NCBI GenBank assembly: GCA_035446765.1
Contig: DAOTFU010000014.1
Location: 1 to 24,963 of the forward strand
Origin: JALOAF01 sp035446765
GTDB lineage: Bacteria > Patescibacteriota > Gracilibacteria > Absconditabacterales > Absconditicoccaceae
Length of the DNA: 24,963 nt
Reading direction: 5' to 3'
The notes beneath the pieces were generated by a model. That model was not told the DNA's origin and searched no databases. It saw nothing but the letters and a program-made list of their open reading frames with translations. The translations under genes and the position numbers were made by a program. Positions 17,661-24,963 of the stretch are shown piece after piece (the stretch's first letter is position 1; each line of letters opens with the position of its first letter).

Positions 17661-17739
17661 TCCTTTTTTAAAGGAACTCCCCGAAGGGGTGAGGATTTAA
17701 ATCCCTCTGCCTTCGGCTTCTCCCTTTTTCAAAGGGAGA
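17661..17739. repeat. palindrome-rich MITE-like element
   Basis: Five palindromes stand in a row in 79 bp: TCCTTTTTTAAAGGA, CCCCGAAGGGG, GGATTTAAATCC, GCCTTCGGC and CTCCCTTT...AAAGGGAG. It is GC-richer than the flanks and has no reading frame. It looks like a small dispersed repeat rather than a terminator. The rest of the 17629-17855 gap is AT-rich with ATTGAC/TAATTG simple repeats. Confidence 0.7.
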
Positions 17740-17794
17740 CAAAAATTCACACTATGAATTGTAAACTTTTAACATTATAACTTAACAAAATTGC

Positions 17795-17822
17795 TTGTAA
17801 ATTTGTTTTTTATTACTAATAA
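17795..17822 (+). promoter_or_regulatory. candidate promoter of superoxide dismutase
   Basis: TTGTAA and TAATAA with a 16-bp spacer, ending 33 bp before the SOD start. Weak hexamers in AT-rich DNA. Confidence 0.3.
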
Positions 17823-17855
17823 TGAGAACAGCTTTTATTTTGATAAATTATACCA

Positions 17856-18443
17856 ATGATAATACTAACTAAACTACCTTATGATTTTAATGCTTTAGAA
17901 CCATTTATCGATGCAAAGACTGTGGAAATACATCACACAAAACATCATCAATGATATGTAGATAAATTAAATGGATTGATAGCTGGGACAGAATTTGAAA
18001 ATATGGAATTAGAAGCTATTATAATGAAATCTAGTGGATGAATATTTAATAATGCTGCTCAAGTATGGAACCACACTTTTTATTGGAATTGACTGAAAAA
18101 TAATTGAGAATTGAAAATTGATAATTGAGAATTAAATGTAATTAAAGCTATAAATGAAAAACGATGAAGTATTGAAGAGTTTAAAAAAGAATTCTCAAGT
18201 AGTGCGGCTGGAAATTTTGGATCTGGATGGACTTGGCTAGTTAAAAATAGTGATTGAAAATTGGAAATAGTAAATACAAGTAATGCTGCTAATCCAATGA
18301 CAGATTGATTAACTCCTCTACTTACTGTAGATGTGCGAGAACATGCTTATTATTTAAAATATCAAAATAGAAGACCAGAATATCTAGAAAATCGATGGAA
18401 TTTGGTTGATCGAAATAAAGTAGAAGAATTGTATAGTAAATAA
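17856..18443 (+). CDS. sod: iron/manganese superoxide dismutase
   Basis: Disproportionates superoxide to oxygen and peroxide in the cytosol. The 195-aa product has the family length and ligands: His in TVEIHHTKHHQGYV, His in NAAQVWNHTFYW, Asp and His in LLTVDVWEHAYY. The conserved Trp between the last two ligands is a CGA codon (18336-18338); two further CGA codons fall at aromatic or Trp positions (INEKW-GSIEEF and LVDWNKVEEL). FGSGWTWL and NAANPM are intact. A short repeat at 18094-18134 encodes NNGELKIDNGELNVIK in the surface loop where homologues have a shorter PTG-type loop. Metal choice cannot be told. No other antioxidant gene is adjacent. Confidence 0.95.
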
Positions 18444-18460
18444 AGTGCAAAAAAAAATTA

Positions 18461-18487
18461 TTGATTTTTGGTTATTTTTTGTATAAA
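18461..18487 (+). promoter_or_regulatory. candidate promoter of yraN
   Basis: TTGATT and TATAAA with a 15-bp spacer, 27 bp before the yraN ATG. Confidence 0.35.
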
Positions 18488-18514
18488 TATTGTATTTATA
18501 TCTAATTTTTTGAT

Positions 18515-18856
18515 ATGAAAAATAAAAGAGAGATAGGACAGGAATGAGAAGAATTGGTGCTTGGGTATTATGAAGAAAAGTGATATGAAATACTTGATAC
18601 GAACTATACAATACCTGGATGAGAAATAGATATTGTGGCGCAAAAAGATGGAGAATTAGTTTTTGTGGAAGTAAAAGTAGTAGATCATATAGATGATTTG
18701 ATGTGATATATAAAACCACAAAAATTAATGTTTTTGGAAAGAAGTATACAAGATTATATGTATAAAAAAAATTTGGACTTTGATATAAGAATTGATGTTG
18801 CTTTTGTAAAGGATAACGATATTTTGGATGTATTTGAAAATGTAACAAATTCATAA
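18515..18856 (+). CDS. yraN: YraN/UPF0102-family endonuclease-like protein
   Basis: A 113-aa protein of the UPF0102 family, which has a Holliday-junction-resolvase/restriction-endonuclease-like fold; its role is not settled. The signature is present: REIGQEGEELVLGYYEEKGYEILDTNY, then GGEIDIVAQKDGELVFVEVK with the acidic and lysine residues of the PD-(D/E)XK site, followed by KPQKLMFLERSIQDYM. Glycines in the first block and GGEID come from TGA. The Arg usual after VEVK is replaced (VEVKVVDH). It starts 71 bp after SOD and precedes the protease by 20 bp. Confidence 0.88.
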
Positions 18857-18876
18857 TTTTAATAAACAAAGAAAAA

Positions 18877-20085
18877 ATGAAAAAAATAAACTGACTCTTA
18901 ATATTGCTGTTGTGAATATTGGTATGAGGATTGCTCATGAAATTTTGATGATTTGAGATTGTGTCAGATATGATAAAAGTAGAAAATAATATAGAAGAAA
19001 ATGTGAACAAATATGAGCGTTTTGAATTGGTAGACAATATATTGAATCAATGATATTATGAATATGAAAAAATAGATGAGACAGATATGATAAATGAAGC
19101 TTTAAAATCCTATGTAGATGGAATAGGTGATCCTTATACTGTGTATATGGATGCTGAACAAAGTAGTGGTTTTGAAAAAAGTCTAGAATGAGAAGAAGAT
19201 TTTGAATGAATATGAGCAATTGTAACAAAAAAAGATTATTATGTTCAAATAGAGGAAGTATTAAAAGAGTCTCCAGCTTTTAAAGCTTGATTAAAACCTT
19301 TAGATCGTGTAATAAAAATTGATAGTGGTTTTGTAGATTCTGAAACTTTGGAAGAAGCAACAGAAAGAATGAAATGACCTGCGGGCACAAAAGTAAAATT
19401 GTTTATAGAAAGATATAGTAATGAAGATACAAAGGAAATATTTGAAAAAGAAATATTGAGAGAAAAAATAAATATACCTTCAGTACAGACAAAAATACTA
19501 GAAATATGAGAAAAGAAAATATGATATATTGAAATATTTTTGATATGAGAAGAAACAGAAAACCTATTTAAAAAGGAAATTCAAGAATTGAGTAAAAATA
19601 ATCTGAATGGAATAATATTAGACCTGAGATGAAATGGCGGATGACTTATGCCAATTGCTGTAGAAATAGTATCACATTTTGTGAATAAATGAGATCTAGT
19701 AGTGTCTGCCAAATATAAATGATATGAAGATGAAAAATATTATTCTAAGTGATATTGAGATTTTCAATGAATGAAAACAGTAGTGCTTATAGATGGTATG
19801 ACGGCTAGCGCTGGAGAAATAATAGCTATGGCATTGCAAGAACAAATATGAGCTACGTTGCTTTGAACAACTACATTTTGAAAAGGAACTATACAAACCT
19901 TAAACGAATTTGAAAACTGAGACAGTTTGAAATATACAATATGAAAGTGGTTTGCACCAAGTGACAAAAATATTGATAAAATTGGTGTAAGTCCAGATAT
20001 TATAATAGAATTTGATGTAGATAATTATGTGGATAATAATATTGATAATCAACTAGAGGAAGCCAAGAATCAATTTAATTTATAA
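18877..20085 (+). CDS. ctpA: CtpA-type S41 carboxy-terminal processing protease
   Basis: A membrane-anchored serine protease of the extracytoplasmic space. The 402-aa product has an N-terminal hydrophobic segment (GLLILLLGILVGGLLMKF), the helical N-domain with YVDGIGDPYTVYM, a PDZ domain (GIGAIVTKK...SPAFKAGLKPLDRVIKI) and the S41 core: IGYIEIFLIGEET, GIILDLRGNGGGLM, the nucleophile in DGMTASAGEIIAMAL and the lysine in TTFGKGTIQ, then KIGVSPDI. The Ser/Lys dyad is intact. It is among the densest users of TGA-Gly here, with about 24 such codons, including one in the GNGGG motif. It is followed 10 bp later by the ferredoxin. Confidence 0.94.
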
Positions 20086-20095
20086 TAAATATGAT

Positions 20096-20404
20096 ATGAT
20101 TAAAATTACAATCCAATGAACAGATTGAGCAGAATTGTGATCTTTTGAGGCTGAAAAATGAAAAGTAATAACAGAGATGGCACAAGCAAATAATGTGGAA
20201 ATACCATTTTCATGTGGTGCTGGAGCTTGTGGATTGTGTCTTTGTGAGGTGGTTGAATGAAGAGATCTAATAAATGATGCTTTTTTAAATCATGCTATGA
20301 TGGAATTGGAAGAAAATCAGATACTTACTTGTATATCTGCAATCAAAGATGAAGTATTTGAAGAAGAAAAAGATGCAGAAATCATATTGAAAAGATGCGT
20401 TTAA
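20096..20404 (+). CDS. plant-type 2Fe-2S ferredoxin
   Basis: A 102-aa electron carrier. The cluster ligands are in SCGAGACGLCLCEV (Cys-x4-Cys-x2-Cys) and the fourth cysteine in QILTCISAI, the plant-type/adrenodoxin-like spacing. It begins IKITIQGTDGAELGSFEAEKGK with several TGA glycines. The ATG at 20096 is chosen because the ATG at 20091 is in another frame. No reductase or partner is visible nearby, so the electron donor and acceptor are unknown. It is probably in one unit with ctpA, 10 bp upstream. Confidence 0.9.
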
Positions 20405-20449
20405 TTAACGATCAAATACTTAAACGATAAATTTACGAATCAAATTAAT

Positions 20450-21004
20450 ATGAATTTTGAGAAGGAATTTATAGAAAAATTAAAAAAACAAGATCAACGG
20501 GCTTTTAATGAATTTTACCTAAAGACTGTTGATATGTTTTTTCGTTATCTACATTCTAACTATTTTTTGGATAAAGAAGATACTGAAGACATCATATCAG
20601 ATTTTTATATAAGATGGTGGAAAGTTGTATGTAAATATGACTTCAAACAATCTTTTGCAGCATTTGTATGGACTGTGTTTAAAAATATAGCTAAAGATCA
20701 CTTGAAAAAACGTAAAGATTTATGATTTAGTAATCTTGATGCTGAAGATAATACAGATTTTGAAGACACTCTAGAAGATGAAGTGAATGTGTTGGATTTA
20801 TTAGAACAAGATTTTCAATATGATCAAATAAAAAAAGCTATGGATGTTTTGGACAATGAAAGTAAGGAAATAATCTATTGGAAATTTATAGAAGAAATGG
20901 AAAATGATGAAATAGGTAAAATTTTGTGAATATCAAATGATAATGTAAGACAAAAAATTTCTAGATCTATAAAAAAGCTGAAAACTCTATTGGACACTGA
21001 CTAA
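20450..21004 (+). CDS. ECF-like RNA polymerase sigma factor
   Basis: A 184-aa sigma-70-family protein with only regions 2 and 4. Region 2: KQDQ-x-AFNEFYLKTVDMFFRYL, then DKEDTEDIISDFYIRWWK and AFVWTVFKNIAKDHLKKRK. An acidic linker (DAEDNTDFEDTLEDEVNV) leads to region 4: AMDVLDNESKEIIYWKF and the helix-turn-helix DEIGKILGISNDNVRQKISRSIKKLK. It would direct RNA polymerase to a special promoter set. No anti-sigma gene is adjacent; the HU gene lies downstream. The codon after QDQ is CGG, which would be Trp under the Absconditabacteria code, but this site is variable and does not decide it. Confidence 0.9.
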
Positions 21005-21073
21005 ACTTAATCAGATATATTTTAAAAAAATGTCAATCCATATTGAAAACTGGTAAAACTCAAAATATCAATA

Positions 21074-21099
21074 AAACCTAGTCTTAAACTGGGTTTTTT
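21074..21099 (+). terminator. terminator after the sigma factor gene
   Basis: AAACCTAGT, loop CTTAA, ACTGGGTTT followed by T; one G-T pair in the 9-bp stem. It lies 70 bp past the stop. Confidence 0.75.
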
Positions 21100-21146
21100 A
21101 CATTAAAAATATTGGATAAATATAGTGTAAAAAAGTAAAAAAAATG

Positions 21147-21174
21147 TTGAAATTCACTGCAACACTACTATTAT
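21147..21174 (+). promoter_or_regulatory. promoter of the HU gene
   Basis: TTGAAA (21147-21152) and TATTAT (21169-21174) with a 16-bp spacer, 45 bp before the ATG. The spacing equals that of the three RNA-gene promoters. Confidence 0.65.
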
Positions 21175-21176
21175 GT

Positions 21177-21220
21177 TAATTGTACGTAGTACTTATTTTA
21201 TATGTTAATTAGTACAATTA
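21177..21220 (+). promoter_or_regulatory. leader inverted repeat reaching the HU start codon
   Basis: TAATTGTAC (21177-21185) is exactly complementary to GTACAATTA (21212-21220), whose last base is the A of the HU ATG. The leader RNA could fold so that the start is partly paired, or the DNA could be an operator. No Shine-Dalgarno sequence is present. Confidence 0.5.
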
Positions 21221-21495
21221 TGACTAAAACTGCTCTTATTGCACAATTGGCTGATGAATTAGGAGTATCTAAGAAATTAGCTGCAGAATTGGTAAACACA
21301 TTTATTGACACAGTAATCGCTGGTGTTAAAAAACAAGGAGAAGTTAGAATTCAAGGATTTGGAACATTCAAAGCTTCTAAAAGAAAAGCTAGAGAAGGAG
21401 TTAACCCACAAAATCCATCTCAAAAAATTAAAATCCCTGCTATGAACGTTGTTACTTTCAAAGCTGGATCTGACTTCAAAAGTGCTGTTAAATAA
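21220..21495 (+). CDS. hup: HU-family nucleoid DNA-binding protein
   Basis: A 91-aa histone-like protein that bends and compacts DNA as a dimer. TKTALIAQLADELGVSKKLA, VRIQGFGTFKASKRKAREG and NPQNPSQKIKIPAMNVVTFKAG (DNA-binding arm with its intercalating proline) match HU/IHF over full length. The ATG at 21220 gives the standard N-terminus; an upstream in-frame ATG at 21202 would add six residues and lies in the leader hairpin. Unlike most neighbours, it has no TGA glycine: all its Gly codons are GGA or GGT, which fits high expression. It has its own promoter and terminator. Confidence 0.96.
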   Translation: MTKTALIAQLADELGVSKKLAAELVNTFIDTVIAGVKKQGEVRIQGFGTFKASKRKAREGVNPQNPSQKIKIPAMNVVTFKAGSDFKSAVK

Positions 21496-21520
21496 TAGCC
21501 TAAAAGTCTAAAATAAAAAG

Positions 21521-21547
21521 ACTCTGATACGTTCAGAGTTTTTTTGT
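21521..21547 (+). terminator. terminator of the HU gene
   Basis: ACTCTGA-TACGT-TCAGAGT, a perfect 7-bp stem followed by a run of seven T, 26 bp past the stop. Confidence 0.9.
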
Positions 21548-21620
21548 TTATAATTTTTCTTGATTTTATGCTACTAAAATATACTTTATAAGTAAGCTTT
21601 TAAAAAATAAACAATAAAAA

Positions 21621-22016
21621 ATGAGTATATACAATTTATTGGCATTTGTGATAGGTGGATTGATATGATTTTTTGCATTTTATTTTAGATATAAACACAG
21701 AGATGTAATTAATGAACTTAGATCAAATCTGAAATCTGCAAACAAAGAATTGGAATATCTAAATCATGAATTAGATGAATATACTCATCAAAATTCCATT
21801 TTGAAAGAAAAAACTACAGAACTATTGGAAAAAAATGATGAACTGTCTGATGTAGTAGCAGAATTGAGTAAATATTATGTGCATATCAAAAAGGCTAGTG
21901 AGAAAACCAGCGAATTGACAAAATTTTTACATGAACCTAGTCCAGATATAGAAGAAAAAATTAAAAAATTGTCTCAAAAAAATAAAGATATTTCAAATGA
22001 AAAAAAATTCTTTTAA
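21621..22016 (+). CDS. membrane-anchored coiled-coil protein
   Basis: A 131-aa product of unknown function. Residues 4-23 form one membrane segment (YNLLAFVIGGLIGFFAFYF). The rest is a long charged coiled coil with Leu/Glu/Lys heptads (ANKELEYLNHELDEYTHQN, KEKTTELLEKNDELSDV, KKLSQKNKDISNEKKFF). Only one TGA glycine occurs, in the membrane segment. The stop TAA shares its last A with the ATG of the methyltransferase (overlap TAATG), so the two are translationally coupled. Similar one-helix coiled-coil proteins occur in cell division and envelope systems, but the sequence does not tell which. Confidence 0.8.
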
Positions 22017-22651
22017 TGAGTTACAAACAGAAACACACAGAAATACTAGACTCTGAAACTGGATACAATCTAGTGGAAGATCAATACAAAAACTATCACA
22101 AACATTTGGATAGTTTTTATGATTTAGATATACAAAGATTTTTGCCAAGAAATGTGGAAAATCTTGATATAATTGATCTGTGAGCTGGAGATGGAAGATT
22201 GTTTAAATATTTTGAAAATATTAATTTTAGAAAATATGTGGCTTGTGATATAGCAGAAAAATTACTAAATCATCATCCGCAAAAATGAATAAAAGTAAAG
22301 AGGGTAGTTTGTGACTTGGAAACTACTCTACCCTTTGAAAATGAAGATTTTGATATTGCTATGAGTTTCTTTGTGCTGGAACATATACAATCGCTAGAAT
22401 GACTTTTTGAAGAAGTATATAGAATACTCAAGGAATGATGAAGATGGATTGTGTGACATTTTTTGCAAAGGAGAGAATTTGAATGGAATGTAGGTAAATG
22501 AGCTAATCATAGAAAATTTAAGATACAGCAATATCACTACAAACTTGAAGATATAAAAAAAATAGCAGAATATAATTTTTTTAAGTTTAATTATCAAGAG
22601 GTGATGGAAGACTGAACTCTAATATGATACTTGATTGTGTGTGAAAAATAA
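22016..22651 (+). CDS. class I SAM-dependent methyltransferase
   Basis: A 211-aa Methyltransf_11-type protein. Motif I is IIDLGAGDGRLFKYF with its first Gly encoded by TGA; an acidic residue after the next strand (VACDIAEKLL), the DLETTLPFENEDFDIAMSFFVLEHI block (motifs II-III) and YRILKEGGRWIVGHF (post-motif) follow. The substrate is not evident. The N-terminal 40 residues (KHTEILDSETGYNLVEDQYKNYHKHLDSFYD) are family-like for small-molecule or lipid methylases. It overlaps the coiled-coil gene at TAATG and ends 2 bp before the convergent clpB stop, with no terminator between. Confidence 0.88.
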
Positions 22652-22653
22652 AA

Positions 22654-24963
22654 TTACTCAAAAAATATTTTACCATTTTTTTTATTCGCTGTAATTTTTG
22701 AATTATCTGATATTTTTCATTCTATAATTTGCATTGCCAACTCATCTAATAGTGTATTTTGGATTGATCTTTTGAGTGGTCTAGCTCAAAACAAAGGATC
22801 CAATCATACTTTAGCTATATATTTCTTGACCTCATTTGATATAGATAAATCTATATTTTTTTCTTTTTTGACTAAGTCAACTATTTTTGATAATTGTATA
22901 TCAACTATTTTTGTTAACATTTCTTCATTTACAGGATTAAATAATATTATATCATCAAGTCTATTTAAAAACTCTGGTCTAAAATGAGATTGTAATAAAG
23001 GCATTATATCTTTTTCTAAACTAATATTTCATTTTTGATCTTTCATTTTAGACATTATCACTTCTGAACCTAAATTTGAAGTCATAACAACTATTGTATT
23101 CTTGAAATCAACTGTTCTCCCTTTTGAGTCTGTAAGTATTCAATCATCTAATAACTGAAGTAACGTATTGAATACTTCTGGATGGGCTTTTTCTACTTCA
23201 TCAAAAAGTATTACAGAATATGGTTTTCTTCTTACTGCCTCTGTAAGTTGTCATCATTCATCATGTCATATATAACCTGGAGGAGATCAAATCAATCTGG
23301 ATACTGTATGCTTTTCTTGATATTCAGACATATCTAATCTGATCATAGATTTTTCGTTATTAAACAACAATATAGCCAACTGTTTAGCCAATTCTGTTTT
23401 ACCAACTCAAGTAGGTCATAAAAATAAGAAAGATCAAATTGGTCTATTGGGATCTTTTAATCATGCTCTAGCTCTACGTATAGCATTTGAAACAGAAGAG
23501 ATAGCTTTGGATTGTCATACTACCTTTGTTGACAAATATTCCTCTAGTTTTGATAGTTTTTCCATCTCTGTCTGAATAAGCTTAGATACTGGTATTCAAG
23601 TCCATTTAGATATGATTAAAGCAATATCCTCTTCTTCAACTATATCTTTTATTAAAATTTTTCATTCTTTTTTAGATTGATCAATTTTATTTTCTATATT
23701 TTTCAATTTTGCCTCTAAATCTGGTATTTTTGAATACTTAATCTCAGCGGCTTTATTATAGTTTGTTTGTTTTTCTGCTATTTCTGCTTCATGATGTAAA
23801 TCTTTTATTTCTTTGTTAATTTCTTTTGTTTCTACCAATAATTTCCTATCAGCTTCTCGTTCAGATTTCTTTATATTATATTTTTCTTTAATGTTAGATA
23901 ATTCTTTTTCTATTTCATTGATTCTATCTTCATTCTTTTTCTTATTTTCTATAGAAAGTGCTTGTTTTTCTATTTCTAGTTGAGATATCTTCTTTTCCAA
24001 TCTTAAAATATCTTCTGGCATGCTTGTCATTCACATTTTTGTGGAAGCTGCAGCTTCATCTAGTAAATCAATAGCTTTATCTGGCAATCTACGATCTGTA
24101 ATATATCTCATAGATAAGTCTACACAAGCTACTACAGCAGTATCAGATATTTTTACTCAGTGATGAGTCTCATAGGTTTTTTTAATTCATCTCAAAATTG
24201 CTAAAGCATCTTCTTTGTTTGGTTCACTAACCATAACTGGCTGAAATCTTCTTTCTAATGCCGCATCTTTTTCTATATATTTACGATATTCATTTATAGT
24301 TGTTGCTCAAATTACTCTAATTTCTCATCTAGCCAAAGAAGGTTTTAGAAGATTTCACATATCCATAGATCACTGAGTCTTTCATGCTCATACAACCAAA
24401 TGCAATTCATCTATAAATAATACTATAGAACCATCAGACTTTTCTACTTCTTTAAGAACAGCTTTGAGACGCTCTTCAAACTCTCATTGATATTTTGCTC
24501 AAGCTATCAAAGATCACATATCCAATTCTACTATTTTTTTGTTTTTTAACATATCTGGAACTTCTCACTTTATTATTTGTTGAGCTAACAATTCTATTAT
24601 AGCTGTTTTACCAACTCATGGATCTCATATTAAAACTGGGTTATTTTTCGTTCTACGAGACAATATCTGAATAGCCCTTCTACTCTCTTCATCTCTTCAA
24701 ATTACAGGATCTAGCTTTCATTCTTGTGCTAATTGTGTCAAATCTTTACCGTATTTTCACAAAGCATCCATAGTGTTTTCTGGGTTTGATGACTCTACTT
24801 TTTTTCAATTCCTCATTTCTTTAATTTTTTTAAAAACTAAATCATAATCTAATCACTCATTAGACAAAATTTCTTTTACTTTATTTGTTCATTTAATTAT
24901 CGCTAAAAGCAAATGTTCTGTAGTAATGTATGAATCTCACATATCATTCATAATTTTTTCAGA
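22654..24963 (-). CDS. clpB: ATP-dependent chaperone ClpB (5' end outside window)
   Basis: A hexameric AAA+ disaggregase that works with DnaK. The 769 residues present start inside the second Clp N repeat (YITTEHLLLAIIKG); roughly 90 N-terminal residues lie beyond 24963. NBD1: DPVIGRDEESRRAIQILSRR, Walker A GDPGVGKT with two TGA glycines (24616-24618, 24625-24627), Walker B FIDELHLVVGAG, GATTINEYRKYIEKDAALERRF. A ClpB-type middle coiled coil follows (about 23660-24030, for example EKKISQLEIEKQALSIENKK), which separates it from ClpA and ClpX. NBD2: LGPTGVGKTELAKQL, ILFDEVEKAHPEVF, FRPEFLNRLDD, sensor 2 GARPLKR. The product ends NGKIFFE. Confidence 0.96.

Noticed and set aside
18336..18338. Loss of the conserved SOD tryptophan to arginine
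   Set aside because: The codon is CGA, which other genes show to be Trp in this genome, so the residue is conserved.
18384..19037. 217-aa open frame on the minus strand
   Set aside because: Antisense to yraN and ctpA, both with clear family motifs; its composition is the low-complexity reverse image of TGA-rich genes.
323..24030. Many short genes that appear to end at TGA
   Set aside because: These are pieces of longer genes; TGA occupies conserved glycine positions, so the breaks are artefacts of standard translation, not pseudogenes.

Overview
This AT-rich window comes from a bacterium with a rewritten genetic code. TGA is read as glycine throughout: it fills Walker A glycines in the UvrD-type helicase and ClpB, the glycine-rich motif of a methyltransferase, and the sugar-binding loop of a phosphomannomutase. 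CGA falls repeatedly where protein families have an invariant tryptophan (superoxide dismutase, UvrD, a REP-type transposase, WecG, a PGRP-type amidase, AlaRS). UGA=Gly plus CGA=Trp is the combination reported for Absconditabacteria (candidate division SR1, CPR/Patescibacteria); UGA=Gly alone also occurs in Gracilibacteria. All coordinates here assume UGA=Gly, so only TAA and TAG are stops. Shine-Dalgarno sequences are almost absent, and the clearest promoters are TTGnnn-N16-TATnnn.

Layout. 179-3273 (+): clpP, a small acidic protein, recJ and a hypothetical protein. 3289-6333 (-): alaS, ending before its editing site, then a phosphohexomutase. 6404-11465 (-): an envelope operon with a secreted amidase/SpoIID fusion, a WecG/TagA/CpsF glycosyltransferase and a one-pass membrane protein with a PP2C-like cytosolic part, closed by a terminator. 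11622-12560 (+): a stand-alone PHP domain of the DNA polymerase III alpha type. 12559-14190 (-): three GC-richer, highly structured RNA genes, each with a TTGACT-N16-TATAAA promoter and a hairpin/T-run terminator, plus one conserved 166-aa protein. 14359-17628 (+): a UvrD/PcrA helicase, a RAYT transposase with REP-like palindromes, and a CoA-binding protein. 17661-17739: a palindrome-rich repeat. 17856-22651 (+): superoxide dismutase, YraN, a CtpA-type protease, a 2Fe-2S ferredoxin, an ECF-like sigma factor, HU, a coiled-coil membrane protein and a methyltransferase. 22654-24963 (-): clpB, running off the right edge.

The genes cover protein quality control (ClpP, ClpB, CtpA), DNA repair and organisation (RecJ, UvrD, YraN, HU), envelope remodelling and oxidative defence. 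The most unusual parts are the tandem RNA genes with matching promoters, none of which matches a class I recognise, the double codon reassignment, the single-domain or truncated AlaRS and DnaE relatives, and short degenerate repeats that have entered coding sequence at loops and a signal peptide.
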